From assembly GCA_947184155.2 (NCBI GenBank), contig CAMXCT020006633.1, forward strand, positions 1 through 64,000: a DNA stretch of 64,000 bases. The letters are read 5' to 3'. Below the pieces are notes generated by a model, which saw only the letters and a program-made list of their open reading frames with translations, ran no database searches and was not told the DNA's origin. The position numbers and the translations under genes were made by a program. Shown here in pieces: positions 12,701 through 27,200 of the stretch. The stretch comes from Cladocopium goreaui. Its lineage: Eukaryota; Sar; Dinophyceae; Suessiales; Symbiodiniaceae. Within the stretch, counting starts at the first letter, position 1. Every line of letters begins with the position of its first letter.

Positions 12701-15216
12701 TTGTTCATCCTCATTTTTCGCCAGTGAACGAGCCATTTTGGGGTATCCACAATTCTTGGACAAACCCAACTATATCATATTGTATGGGTCAAAACCTCGT
12801 ACCCCTGTAGTTCATATCCAGATAGCTAGTATAGCTGGAGGTTCATCCCCAAAGAGTATTGTACAATATGGTATTTCATAGGTATTGATCATATTGATCC
12901 CTATCCATCAAATCCCCTTTACAGCCCCTTACATCCACTTAAACCTCCAGAATTTGATGGTCAAATCATTAAGTTGAATCCAGGTTTAATCTTTTAGAAG
13001 TTTCGCAGTTTCTACTGAGGTGTTTGGCCACAGCCTCACTAGATACCACGGTGCAAATCTTCGACACAGTGCTGCAAGCGCGAAGCCATACCCTGTCGGG
13101 TCACACGAAGGGTGTGGCACTCAGGGGACGCTGCTGTTTGGGTGTGAAAATGATGGGAAAATCATTGGGAAACTGTTTTTTTTGGATTAAACCATGATTT
13201 AATGGGGATCTACGGGGATATATGGATATGATATAACCAACAAATGATATGATATTTGGGTTTCTCTGAAAATAGTGTATTCACCCCAGCAATTTGAAAG
13301 GAAACATCATGACAAACCAATAGGTCAATAGAGTCAATAGGTTTTGAGATACCACAATTTTAGACAAACTCATTTCTTCAATGGGGATTCTTGAAATGCG
13401 GTACAAAAATCGCCCAGAAAGCTGCCCTTCAAATAGGGAAAATTGTGATAGATGACTGGAAGTTAGGGGTGTCCTATTTTCTGACAAACCCACATACTGG
13501 TACTTACTTATATGTAGAATATTATAGACCTCCACATTCAAGGTGGAAATTATGAAAAAAACAAGTTATCCTGCATAATATACAAGCACATATGTGTAAA
13601 TTAAACTTATACATTACCCTTCCGCAAGCAAACATGGCAATGGAAAATGCAACATTTAATGATATGATATTCCCACAAAAACCCTCCGTTTAAAGGGGAT
13701 GTCTCTTTGCCATGTTGGATATTGTTTGAGTACTGAAGGGTAGCGAAAACATCTCTGGAATGTGGACACTAAAGCCATAGCTGGCCTTCTCTTGATGATA
13801 TCTCCCAGTTGGTTGACCATACTCGGGTACCCCAAACTCAACCGCCACTAGCTGCTACCAAAAAATGGTGGTTTAAATCATCTGGATATGTTTTAGGATC
13901 GAGGCTGACTCGATTTTTTTTTCCACATTGAACCCCCCCAGAAATCGAGCCCCCTCTTTTTACAACGGACATCATTGAGTTGGGTGTTGTTTCATGTTGG
14001 TTCATGTTGTCTCATCTTGTTTCACTCTTGGTCTCTTAGTTCTGGGGAGCTCGGTCCTGACCTGGTCAAAGACTTTACACATGGGGTGGGGTTTGGTCAC
14101 TGCATACTGCAGCGATTTGGCTCAACAAAGAGAGCGTGAAGAAATCAGGGTTTTTTCAGGGTCAACCTTGGGGCGGAGCCTTGCTGGATCAAATTGGTTG
14201 ATGAAAGATCAGCTCTTGAAGCAAGTTCTCGGCAGGATAGGATCCACCATGCTTGGCAGGAATCCTGTCTGCAGGATTCCAGACATTTTCGACAGGATAT
14301 GAGCCAAACAAGCACTCTGTCCTGCAAGTTTCTCATTTACTCTCTGGATCTCACTGGAAGTTTCTTACACTTTGCCAATCAGAAAATGTCAGAAAATGTC
14401 AGAAAATGGTGAATCATCTGTTTTCATGGGTCATCGCTTCCACAGCAAGCACAAAAGAGGCACCCCCCATTTAGTTTGATGACTTTCCCATGAAAACCTC
14501 CATGGCTAGTTCGGGAATTCCCCAGCCAGCCATGTTTGAGGGCACCAGAGGGTATCCCATCAACTACTCCCAAAACCAATCACATATTCCCATGAAATCC
14601 CCAAACAAGTTCCATATAGAATCCCCAATTATACTTCCCTTACGCTCCATGTATAGAATATTATAGAATATTTACCAACATTGACCAAAATGGCCCAGTC
14701 ATGTTGGTAAATCTTCAGCAAGGTTGGCCTGGCTTAATCCCCATCTACCAACATCTTGCGCATCCCCAGCTTCTCAAGTGCTTGCTGCGCAAAATGAAGC
14801 GGTTCATTGGTCACTTGGGGCAGCTCCAGTGGAGGTCTACAATGTGGAGGAGAAATCGCTTGCTGCGCGGCCAATTGAGTTCAGATTTTGTTTTTTTGCC
14901 GTTTGATAACTAGACTCTTTGGGATACCCTCTGGTAAACTAACATAACTATGGAAAATCACCATTTTTCATGGGAAAATTCACTATAAATGGTGATTTTC
15001 AATAGCTATGCTAAATTACCAGAGGGTATCACTGATACTCTATATTTCTAATGTCATGGTATAGAATAATCGTAATTAAACATACTTGTATGTTTGGTGC
15101 GCAGTCATATCCTTCCTCAAGTGAGCCAGAGGGGCCACAAAAACAACATCATTATATACCAGCAAAAGAACCACACACCTAGGTGCCATATATCACCATG
15201 ATACATCCTGAAAAGA

Positions 15217-15287
<71 letters not shown>

Positions 15288-18200
15288 CATATATATATAC
15301 ATATATATATAATATATATACAGTATGATATGGGAATGGGTCAAAACCTATGAAATTACTTACTGGTAGGGAATGAGGGAATGATCCATAATCACTAGTA
15401 ATAGTCATCCCATTCCCCCAGCAACCCATCCATTCCCTACTAAGCACCAGTAAGATTACCATGTGAAATCATATGACCGGGGACACATCCATAGATCACA
15501 GCTCTGACCTGCTGGGTAACCCAGGACCACGGCCTACTGGGCGATGCCGCGAAGCTTTCAAGCGTTGGGACTCTGCCCAAAAGTTCAGAACCTTGGGTGA
15601 GAGGCCCAGATATGGCTATTCTATACCCAAGCTATGGACATTTTTGGATGGGGATAATATATATATATATGTAATATATAATAATTTATATAATTATATA
15701 TATTATAGTGTAATTAATTATTCAATATGCACATGGATGTAACATGATATCAATGGATATTTTTCGCAGACAATATGATGTTCCGGGTTGGCAAGCGGCT
15801 TGTACCCGTCACTTGTGACGGCGTTCCAAGAATTCTCCCCAGAGTTGGGAGTACCATGTGGTTATGACTAACATAGCCATGGAAAATCCCAACCAGAAAT
15901 GGAGGTTTCTAGCTGGGAAAATCATCTATTTCTATGGGCCATGGCTTCCACGGCTATGTTAGTCATAACCAGATGATATGAATATGGAGTAAGCATACCT
16001 GACACGGTCTATTTGGAAGTAATATGATCTGAAACGGAGCTTTTGTGAAATAATGGCAGTTTTTTCTCCAATTTCTTGTAGCTAATCAGAGTTCAGATTC
16101 CTCACCCCTGGCATCAAGGAACAGCCTGTTGCTGGCAGAAGATCCCAAGCCCGTCAAGAATTCAACACAGGAGGACAGCATTCTCCATTCCACGATCTGT
16201 TCTTGGACCGGTAATGCTAAGAAGTCTGGGGGTCCCTTGTTCTAACGCCTTCTGCATCAATCAATCGGAGATCTAGATAAACAGTTTTTATTTTCATTCC
16301 TGACCCTAGCCCAAATTTCTACAACCCAAGAAGGTGCATTGGGGATGAGTGGCTTCTAGCTGAACTTATATATACACAATCCGCAGAACAACTCTGCACT
16401 GGAACCTCTGGGGCTCCTCCTCGATGAACAGAATAGGTGGTACTTGGGACAAGGTCGTGCCCCATGAGTTGGTTCAGAACTATAATTACCCTCTGGTAAT
16501 TTAACATAGCTATTGAAAATGGCCATTTATAGTTGATTTATCCATTAAACATGATGATTTTCCATAGCAAGATGTTAGTTCACCAGAGGGTATTGTATAT
16601 TACTAGGGTTTATGGATGTTTATGGTGGAAATGTCTATAGGTGACCATAGGATACCCTGCTCCACCAGGACAAAGAGACCTCCGACACATCAGGTGAAGC
16701 GCCACAAAATGTGACTCAGACCGGGCGACAAGGTGGCTGCGTCAATGGGGCCCCCAACATGGAATATACATGGCATTTGGTGAACATATCGGACACTGAT
16801 TTGGGTATGGATCAATACCTATTAATACCATTTTTAGGGGGATGAACATCCATTTACCAGCTATTTTGATGTTCACCACAATTACATGGTTTTGACACAC
16901 TGCCACATGGCATTTGGTGAACATATCGGACACTGATTTTCCAAACTTTTCCAGTTTTTTTGTTGAACAAGAATCATATGACATCATATGACTGAACCAT
17001 TTGGAGGTCAGAAAAGATGCAGAAAGATTCGTCATGATGCAGAAAAGTCAAATGAATCGTCCAATCATCCTCCAATCATAGGAAGGTGTCTTTTTTCGAT
17101 TCTGCTCCTTGAGGACAAACGAATCATTTTGTCCGACAAGGCAATCCTTCCGCGCAAACAAATAATCGTTTGAACGCTCATGCACATGCCCTCAAACTCA
17201 CACTCCCAAAGGGGCATCGTTTGTTGCACTTTTGCATTTGAGTGCGAGTTGCACCAAGGACAAAGGAAAAAAGCCAGAGGAACCCGAGAAGCCAAAGCCA
17301 GACCATTACTCTGTATCTTGGTTCAATAGCCCGTTACAAGTTGGTTTACAAACCCCATAGATACAGTTATCAGTATCATGGACCATGCTTATGGGAGTTA
17401 CAAACCAACTTCGCTATCGTCTATCGTTTGGGGGCCCCACTTTGTAGAGTTCATACGTCATGGGTTGACAACCAGCTCGGTGGTGGTGTGGTGGTGCCTC
17501 GATGCTTCAAGTAGCCATAAAGATGGGTGAAAGTAAAGTCCCAAGTCCCAAAATTATTGGTGTATTCCCTGATGTTTCTATATTTTTCAAGGTACTTGGA
17601 GGGTCTAAGTATATAGTTTTCTTCTTGCTTTTCTGGACAGCCAACAGGTTTACCCTTGAAAGCCTTAAGATGCGCGCAGGTGGTTGTAACTCCAGAGATT
17701 TTCTTGGACGTTTCCACGTTGCCGCTGCGGATGCTCGTACATCGCACGGCCATTTGGTTTGTGCCTCGGTTACAGCGGGACAGTGAGCACAGTGGGCCAC
17801 CAAGCACCTCGGTCAATGACCATCTTATGTTGCAGCCTCAAGCTGACCCGGATGAAAGTCATGCGAAAAATTGGTGTGTCCAACTGTGCAACAATGTAAC
17901 ATGACATCGAAAAGCTTTGAGTTTTAGAACAAACTACATAAGTATTGACCATTTGATTTGAACCATTAACATCCATTAACCACTATGAACTATGGCAAAA
18001 ACAATTGAACTGCCTTTTTTTAATAGCAGGATCCTCCGCGCAGGCTACCTTTGCAGTCCACGTAGGCTTCATGACTCGACTTCGGCTCAATTGTTGCGTT
18101 CCTCCCAAACGAACCATCCATAAATACTCATAAATATTATCAGCATGTGGAGGGCTTGCCTTGGAACATCCAACTTCCTGCTATTCCCCTGAATGTTAGA

Positions 18201-21200
18201 TCTGTTAGGTATCACATCGAGCTTTTATATGAATGTCATATGTCACGTAGCTCCTCAGATTATCACAACCCCTATTTTTATCCTCCCTTTGAGCCCTTTG
18301 AGCCTCTGAGATGAATTTCATGTTTCCTTCTCTGGAGTTGAAGTGGAGCAACTTTTCGCTTGGAGCCGAACAGGCCGAGTGATGTGGGAAGAGCTATCAA
18401 TACCTACATCCTAATACCAAATACCATCCAAAAGCATCATCCAATGGTGGGTATATATACTTCTCAACATTTCTCAACTAGCGTTCAATTATGAATATAT
18501 TATGAATTTATTATGAATTTATTATGAATTTATATCAATTTGATGGCAAAGAACTTTGACAATTGTAATGGGACGATCCAATTGTGGAACTGGTCGCCGA
18601 GGTATGGGGCCCCGGGGGCTCCGGGGGCCCCAAAAGCCCCGGGGGCCCCACACCCCAGCTGGTGTTGAGGATGCGGCCCACTCACATAGCTATGGAAATG
18701 GCCCATGTATTGATGATTTATCATGATTTATCTATTAAAAATGGTGATTTCCATAGCTATGAATTTTAGTGTACTGGTGGTTGAGATGTTATTTTCGAGA
18801 TCTCAGATGTTCATCGCTATTTTGTGAATAAGTCGAATGGATACATACACTTAAAACATGCATAGAAACAATATTGCATCTTCTTCCGAAAACATCTCCC
18901 TATGGTGATATTTCTGAAGCAATGGTAGAACGTACGTGGTCCACGGGTGGTTTGGACTCTGAGAAACTTCCAGTGGAATTATAAGTGGAATTCTCCCAGA
19001 AAGTATGGTAACCTGAACTACTACTTTGTTCGTTCTGTATCATTATATTATATCATATCAATTATATCCTCTTATCGCCCCCAGGTCTGCTGATTCTATT
19101 GATTCTATCCACATGTTTTTCTGAAACAATCCGCACTTTTGCTGGTTAAATGGTAACTGTTTGTTGGATAAAAACACATCGAACTGTTGTTGTTTGAACC
19201 CCCGTTTTTGATGGTTGACACCACCATTTGTTTGCCAACAAACAACAACAATATGTCTTTCATATACCCTCTGCTTATTCAACATAGCTATGGAGAGTCA
19301 CTATTTTTGATAGGTAAATCATCAAAAAACATCTATAAATTGAATAAATGGGCCATCTATACCATGGCTATGTTAAATAACCAGAGGGTATTTGGTTTGT
19401 TGAATAGTTGAACTCCATCGAAATCGCCAAGTTTCCTGGTGAATTCCGACTTTCTACGGGTGAAACAAGCCACATTTTCCGGGCGTCCCAAGGGGGACCG
19501 GGGACCCCCCGTGTTGCGTCGTTCTGGTGCGAGGCGGTAAGGGCAGTCTACGGGCACCTGGCGTCCCAGGATTTGGAGCAGTTGCGAGGATTAGTGACCA
19601 ACTCCTTGCTGCAGGCGCTGCAATGTGAATGGATTCTTCGTGGTAGCTTTAATGGTTAGCGAAACTGATATAATTATATAATGTTATATTATATATAATG
19701 AATAATGATAATGAATAATGATAATGATAATTGTTGATGATAATGATTAGTGGTAACTTTAGAAATTGGACTATGATGATTAACGGTTATTCGTGGTTAT
19801 TAATGGTTATTAATTGTTAATTGTAACTTTAATGGTAGTCCCTTCAGCTTAATATTAATCACCCCCTAGAAACGATGATAAACAATGTTTTTTTTTGTGG
19901 GGATTATTTAGGTGGTGATTATAAAACGGGGGGATGGGATTATTGCTGGTAACTTTAATGTTAATGTCAATGAACAATGATAATGACTATATTATAGTTG
20001 ATGATAGTAAGTTTAATGATAATGACAGTTTGATGTTTATCAATGGTAACTTTAGACATTAGACTATGCTTATTATTGATGGTTATTAATGACTCATGAA
20101 TATGAATTATGTTTATGAACAAATAATGATCAAACATAAAAAAAAAATCCGGAATGATCAATGTTTGATGACACCGGAGAAGATTTTAATGAATAATCAT
20201 TGATTAATAACCATTCATAAGAATCCATTATAACAACCAGCATTAACCGAAACATGCATGGTTGATTCCATACTTTTCCTATCATTTTCCCTGTCATTGT
20301 CTCATCTGAATCTGTTTTCTATGTGGAGATGACGTACAAAGAATTTCAGTTTTTTTTCAAAAACACAAAGGAAGTGAGTCTAGTGACGTTGCTGTCACTT
20401 TCAGAGGTTGATTGATCACTTCTAGATAGGTCTGGCTTGGGCCGTACTCAAGACATCATTGAACAGTTACAAGTAGCCACTAGCCACTAAATCGCCTAAA
20501 TCCACGAAGTTGCCCTACCCAGGAGCTGCGCAAAGAAGGTTCACTGCACGACGGGAAGGACGAGAACTGGTCTGAACCACCCAGGTGCCGCAGCGTTGGA
20601 CCGGACCAATGTGGTCCCAAAGGCATGAGATCATGAAAAACATCAGGTATATAGATGGATCAAGCCATATAGATGGATAATATGCCATTTATATCCATGA
20701 TAGCCATATAGACACATGTTTTTATCCATATTTTTATTGTTCATGTTTTTTTTCCAGGCATCGCAACTGGGGTAGAAACATACGTCATTTTCAGACACAG
20801 CCAGATGGGAGTTGGTTTTTTTCCGCTGCGGCTGGAGATGGTCCCCCAGCTTGGCGCGCCGTTCAGCAAAGCCAAGTGAACGGGAGATTACCCTCTGGTA
20901 AACTAACATAGCTACTGAAAATGGTGATTTATAGTGGATTTACCCATTGAAAATGGTGATTTTCCATAGTTATGTTAAATTACCAGAGGGTAGTTTGATT
21001 CATTCATTGCTAGGTTAATCTTAGATGGATACTTTAATCCTTTAGTCTTTTGGTATCAATGGGAATATCTACTAACCAGCAAAGAAATTGTTTTTTTGCA
21101 GGGTTGGATTAGCAATGATTGTGAAGTTTTTTTTTGTTTTCCAATTTTCACTTCTAAACGACTAAACGCAATCTTTGGCATATATATATATTATTATATA

Positions 21201-24200
21201 TATATATTGTTTTTTATGATTTTCTCCAAAAAGGTCAACTTTTCTCACCCATAGGATCCATGGTGCTGCTATGTATGGTGCTCCATGGATCCCACCAATA
21301 TACCCCCAATCAATGTTAGCATTAATCTACCAGCACCATGGATCCGTCATGGGTACTACATAAATTATATAGATAGTAAATATGTAAAATATATGTAAAT
21401 AATCCAACTATCATTGGTACTATCATGGATCCGTCATGGGTCATGTTTTGTTTCCACTTCTCATGTCGCAATTCGACATGGCCGACTTAGGCTGCTGGAG
21501 GTGCAGGTCATAGCCCTCTTCAGTTCTCGGGCAGCGCCGCCCAATGAGGATGGGGGGACTGGTTTTTTGAACGGGATTCCACGGGATTCCATGACGATTT
21601 CATGGGGATTTATATATGGGATTTATATGGGATTTCTATGGGATTTATATGGGATTTACATGGGATGTATATGGGATGTCCTTGGATTTTTTCTAGGGTA
21701 TTTGTTTTGAGGATATTCAATGGGGAGTCCATGAAATTATGGGGATTGAACCAACAAACATAGGGATTGGTGCCAAACGCAGGGAATTTTCGGGAATGAT
21801 CCACAATACTCGTAGCTATCAATAATCATTCCATTCCTCAATTCCCATCCATTCCCTACGTTTAGCACCAGTAAGTAATATTCTATAGTTCTATGATGGA
21901 ATAAAGTAGGAACAACAACATCAATGGATGGAGGCGATCAAACGTTGAATTGGGGGCCAAACATCACCATATACGGCTGCTACAGTGTGGAACTACGGTG
22001 CATAATTTAATATACTTGGAAACGGCAGATCAAAATCCCCCATAAAAATCTGCATTAATGGATTATGTATCTTTCAAGGGCCGGAAAATTATTGGATATA
22101 TACTGGATCTATGGTATTTTTCATTGTGTATACATGTGTAATACCATGGTATTACAGTGTATATATTCATCGGATCTACGTAATCCCATACGTCCATATG
22201 ATTTGGGAATAAACAGATCCCCAATCAGATTCCAATTCATTTTTCCAGGATGTCTTGGAAGCAACTTAGAAGAGACTCCATGCTAAAGAGTCCATGATTT
22301 GAGGAAATGTCGGAAACTGGGTGCATCCTTCGATGATTGAATCTGGGAATGGAAAACTGTCTGGTCATATCCATTGATATCCATTTATATCCAGGTTTAT
22401 GATTGTTATTTTCCAATTATATAAACATCTTTGTTTTCTATTGCTATGTTTGATTCCCAGAGGCTAATGGAGATATCAAACCGTCCAGTGTGCCAGACTG
22501 AACCACAGGACAGCGCACTTTCAGCGTTGGTTCTGACTCCCTTGATCAAGGTGGGACTGCCGTGTTCTTTGGGGATGAAATTAGGAACCACTTCTTTGAT
22601 CAGGATAAATCTGTAAGTGGGGATGGGTCAAAACCTTTCGTATACCAGATTTCCGGGAATCAACATTCATTCACCAGCCTTTTTTGGGTACACAGGGACT
22701 CATAGCCGTATAAATACATATAAGTCAACAAGATCATGAAACATGTGTAAAAGACTTTGGATTCGATATTGCTTTGATTCGGGATCAAAATCGTTGTCAA
22801 AAGCGTCCGAAGCTCATGCAAGTCTGTTGCTCGGTAAAAAATAGAGTACCGGAAGAATGCATCTTCACATGTCCCCATTTTCTCAAGAGTTTGTTGATTG
22901 TTTCCCGCCCTGTTCATGTTTCCCATTGCTTCCCCACTTTGGCGCTTAACAGCTTCCCACAGTGGCCGCTTCAATCTCCATCTGGACCCAAAACATGCTG
23001 TTCCAAAATGGACGGTTTTATAGTGGTCATTTTCATAGGGCTAAAACATAACTTGACAAACCATGGGAAATTCGGGGGTTTCCATGGGTTTTCCCATCAT
23101 TCTTCAGCCTTGGCGCCGGCAACATGGCGCCGTAGGTGCATGAAGAGTATCAGTACAAGGGCTCCAAGGAACCACGACGCACCATTCGTCTCTTGAAGTC
23201 GCCTTGGCTGCGACATTTGGGGTGTGATACAAGGGAATGGGGTTCCAAGTCAAGCATGCGCCCAGTTAGCTAAGTCGGTTTATAACATTTTATAACCAGT
23301 ATAACTATAATTATACGTATAACTCTAGTTTAGTATACCTCGAAGTATAGCCGATGGGGCTTAGAAACCAACTTATTGGAGGTCACCTTTTGTCGTTTCT
23401 TCACCAAGCATGGCAATGCGATGTCAAGAGTTGGTCTGTTCTGGCTCCATCCTTGAAATTTTCCAGGGGTAAGGTAGCATGTGTTCTTAAACCCATGTCC
23501 ATGTCCCTAGTTTTCCCGAAAAAGTGTTGGTTTCTGGAGCACTTTAAGCATTTGCAAACACTATCTGACCTCGAAATTCGCGCCCTTCAACGACCCAAAC
23601 AATGGTTTCCCATCAGCTCTGCCCAAGCAGTTGCCATGCTCCGAGGTGGGAATTTGAACAACGAATTTCCCAAGACGGCGGGCCTAGAGACTGGGCAGGG
23701 AACGGATGGCAAATCTGCAGCCTCGAGAAGAGGTGGTTCCTGAGCAGTTGAGCGAAGGCTGATATGGGGGATATGGGGTTCTTCAAATGGGGGACCCCTT
23801 CAAAGCTGGTTGGTGGTTTCAAACATTGTATATTTTCCATAATATATGGGATAATCCTTCCCATTGACCAATATTTTTCAAGATGGTTAAAACCACCAAC
23901 CAGAAAGTCGTGCAAAACTTTGACTGGAAAACTGATGGCTTTGAGGCCTTGTTTTTGTTTAATGGGAAACCTCCATTTGACTCAAAGGTGTCACGGTTGG
24001 AAAAACGGCTCTTTGGACCTAGAATAGCCTGGAATCGTAGGGTATTATAATGCCCTATGCACTGTAGCTGAATACCATCTGGTAATTATACACATATAAT
24101 CACATATATATATATATGTATATATAAGCTATGGAAGCCATGGCCCATCTAGTTTGATGATTTACATATTAAAACTGGCGATTTTCCATAGCTATGTTAA

Positions 24201-27200
24201 ATTACCAGAGGGGAAATTTCTTGTTTGTTTTTTTGTTAAAGGGGTTTTGAAATCCACACTCGCCAGGACATCTTTGTTTTCTAGACTGTAAGTCAACTTG
24301 CCACGTTCCCCCCTTTTGAGTACCTAGCTCAAGCTTCATGCGTGGGCACCTGTTGCCACCTTAGTACCCAGGTACAATATGTTTGATCATATCCAGACGG
24401 ATAGACAGAGTTAACTGCAACGGACTTGGTCTGAGAGATGGTTCAATCCTTTTCAATATAATTCCATATAATTTTCCAATGATTTTAATATATTTTAATA
24501 TCAATGTATTCCACTGTTTGTAACTCCCAGGTTTCTTCAAAAACTTTGAGTGAAGCAGCACCAGACGCGAATACGCCTGACCGGACACCGCAAAAGCCGG
24601 GAAAAACAAAAAAAACGACACGATGACCTTGGCCTTGGCTTTGTGAGGTAAGATGAACAACAATGAGGATTTGACCAAGCAGATATGATGGGAAATATCA
24701 TGGGGATATGATGGGGATATTTCATGGGATATTGGATGAGATCTACACTCTACACGCAACAATATATGATATTTCCGGTGTGCCCGGAAATGGTAGTTTG
24801 AATGATACATGATAATCAATGATAGGTTTCTCAAGATGTGATGGTTTGCATAGCTGATAGCGATCTCACCCGAAGTGATGATGAGTATTGCAAGGGAAAT
24901 CATCCAAAGTATGGATCGATCATTGACGTATTGTGGTTCGTGGAGATGCTCCCAACATGGGGATTGTTAAAATCTGCTATATACCATATGTATACAGTAT
25001 AATATATATATATATGATATATATATATGATATATATATATATCGTATATTATATCCTGTATATTAGATCCTGTATATTTTAGATATAGATATATTATAT
25101 ATGTATATGTATGTGATACATACATACATACATACATACATACATACATACATACATTATGGATGATACAGATATGAAATATACGGATTATACCACCAGC
25201 TGGGTCTATCTTCGTCTTGGAGCCTGAGGCCTGACCTGCCTAGAGTTCTGCGCCAAGAGCCAGATGCTGCTGAGCGCGGGCTTTGACAACTACATCTCCA
25301 TTTGGGATCCCAGTGTCCGGCTGCCAAGGATCGCATGCCATCACTGGGGAGTCACTTGTGAGTGAAATTGGGGTCTAATGGATATATATATATATATATC
25401 ATAACTATACATAACTATATACTGTAACTATAGCGTATGAAGACTACTTATTGACTTTATAACACGATACAACTATATAACTATTTAATTATTGTTGACG
25501 AATGTGAATTTGCTTAGCAGCACATGAGGGTCACAGTTCCGATCCCAACATCCTGTGATTTTCCAATGATCAAGGCTGTGAAGATGACGGATTTGGCTTC
25601 GTTGCCATGAGTACCTATGGTAGCAGCTATTTTGATCTTTGGATTAGTCTAAGTCTGTTTGGGAAGACCGACAGGACTCTGTTTATGAAATGTAAAAATG
25701 ATGGGACACATGATGGTTTTGATGGCAAACTTTCAGAAATTTCCCTTTAAATCATCCCAAGTAGAACAAGGCTGGGACTCTTTCCTTCAAATTGCCTGGC
25801 ATCTCAGTCTGGGCTGGGATGTTGCGTTGTGGTAGGATGTGGCAAGAGCTCCAGAGCTGTGCCGGAATTGAACACCACAAATGTTATATCACATATATAT
25901 ATATACATGTGTATATATATATATAGATGTGATGTGCTTCGATTATGTTTACCAGGGTAGTGAAGATTAATGTTTTTGTTTTTTTACAGAATCATCATCG
26001 ATCTTCTGTAAGTTTCTTAGGTTGGTTTGTGTTTTGATATCTGCAGCGGGCATGTCTTTTCCAGTTTGGGAATTCAGCAAAACCCACCAGCCTGAGAAAT
26101 GTGTAGGTTTGTTTGCAGGCAAAAAGGCTTGGCGGATACCAAAGTTGTTGCGAGATACTAAAGGCATTCATGCCACCCACCAAAAATGCAAGTGACAAGT
26201 GGTTATTATCTCATCTTCCAATGTGTTTTTCTAAGTCGGCAGCTGGTTTCTGATGGACATATCTGTTTTTTTCGACGTCCGTCCCGGTGCACCACGCCGC
26301 AGGGAGGGACACGAGTGCAGCATTGCGGGGCTTTGCGCCATGCCGGAAACAGACTATGAATTTATGAGTGCCTCGATGGAAATGGTGCGCCAGGCCACAT
26401 GAAATGGCGTTGATGTGACGGGACGACTGAAGCACATGCACGTGGGTACTGGCAGTTACACTTATTGAATATAGTCAACGACAACGATATATGACTTATC
26501 CCCATCAGATCCCATTGTGGTCAATAGTCCCATTCTAGTTGGTCCAATCCACCATTTGTGATGCTTGAACCTCCCAAATCTGTTAGTTGAAACATGTTGG
26601 AACCCCAACCTCCCGCGGTTGAACCAACACTCACAAACAAATCAATTTATCTAAGTTATACTACTACCAATATTTTAGGGTCCGGGTCAAAATGACCATC
26701 ACCCCTCGAAATGCATATGGCGCTCCCCCCAATAACGAAGTTGGCCCGGGTCGGCGGAAATTGCAGATCCATGCCGATATCCCTGTAGCAATCTCAGCAG
26801 CTACCAGCATCTACCAGCCTTCTCTTTCCGGGCCCCTTAAGGTGTCGACTTTGAAGGCATGGTACGTCTCTGGGACGTGCGTCGGGGAGCCAAAAAGGCT
26901 TTGGCCCAGTGAATTGACTGTAGAGTGATGACAATTCGTGGAATCAAGCATGGGCATTTGATATAATTTAATGGATTTTAATGGGATATTCATAATTAGG
27001 ATTTCCTCAATATGATGGGATTAATGTGAAACTATTAATATGTTACAGTATTAATATTGGCTCTTGGGGTGCCAGGAATTTGTTCTCCAGCTAGCTCTGG
27101 TTTTTAACTTGGAGAAGCCTGGTGGCTCTTCATCAGGGGAGATTAGGCTTTGGATCAAAACCCGCTTCCCATGTGAACATGAAGATAACCAGCAAACTGA

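Noticed and set aside
24361..24903. 180-codon minus-strand frame as a gene
   Set aside because: AT-rich composition, no domain, no splice context, and a better exon candidate lies on the + strand within it.
25575..25654. WD40-like frame reading DGFGFVAMSTYGSSYFDLW
   Set aside because: The exons on either side (25,244 and 26,303) already join in phase, so an exon here would break the blade; kept only as a chance resemblance.
27064..27160. Frame with SSGEIRLW as a WD40 exon
   Set aside because: No acceptor or donor fits and the surrounding sequence is intron-like.
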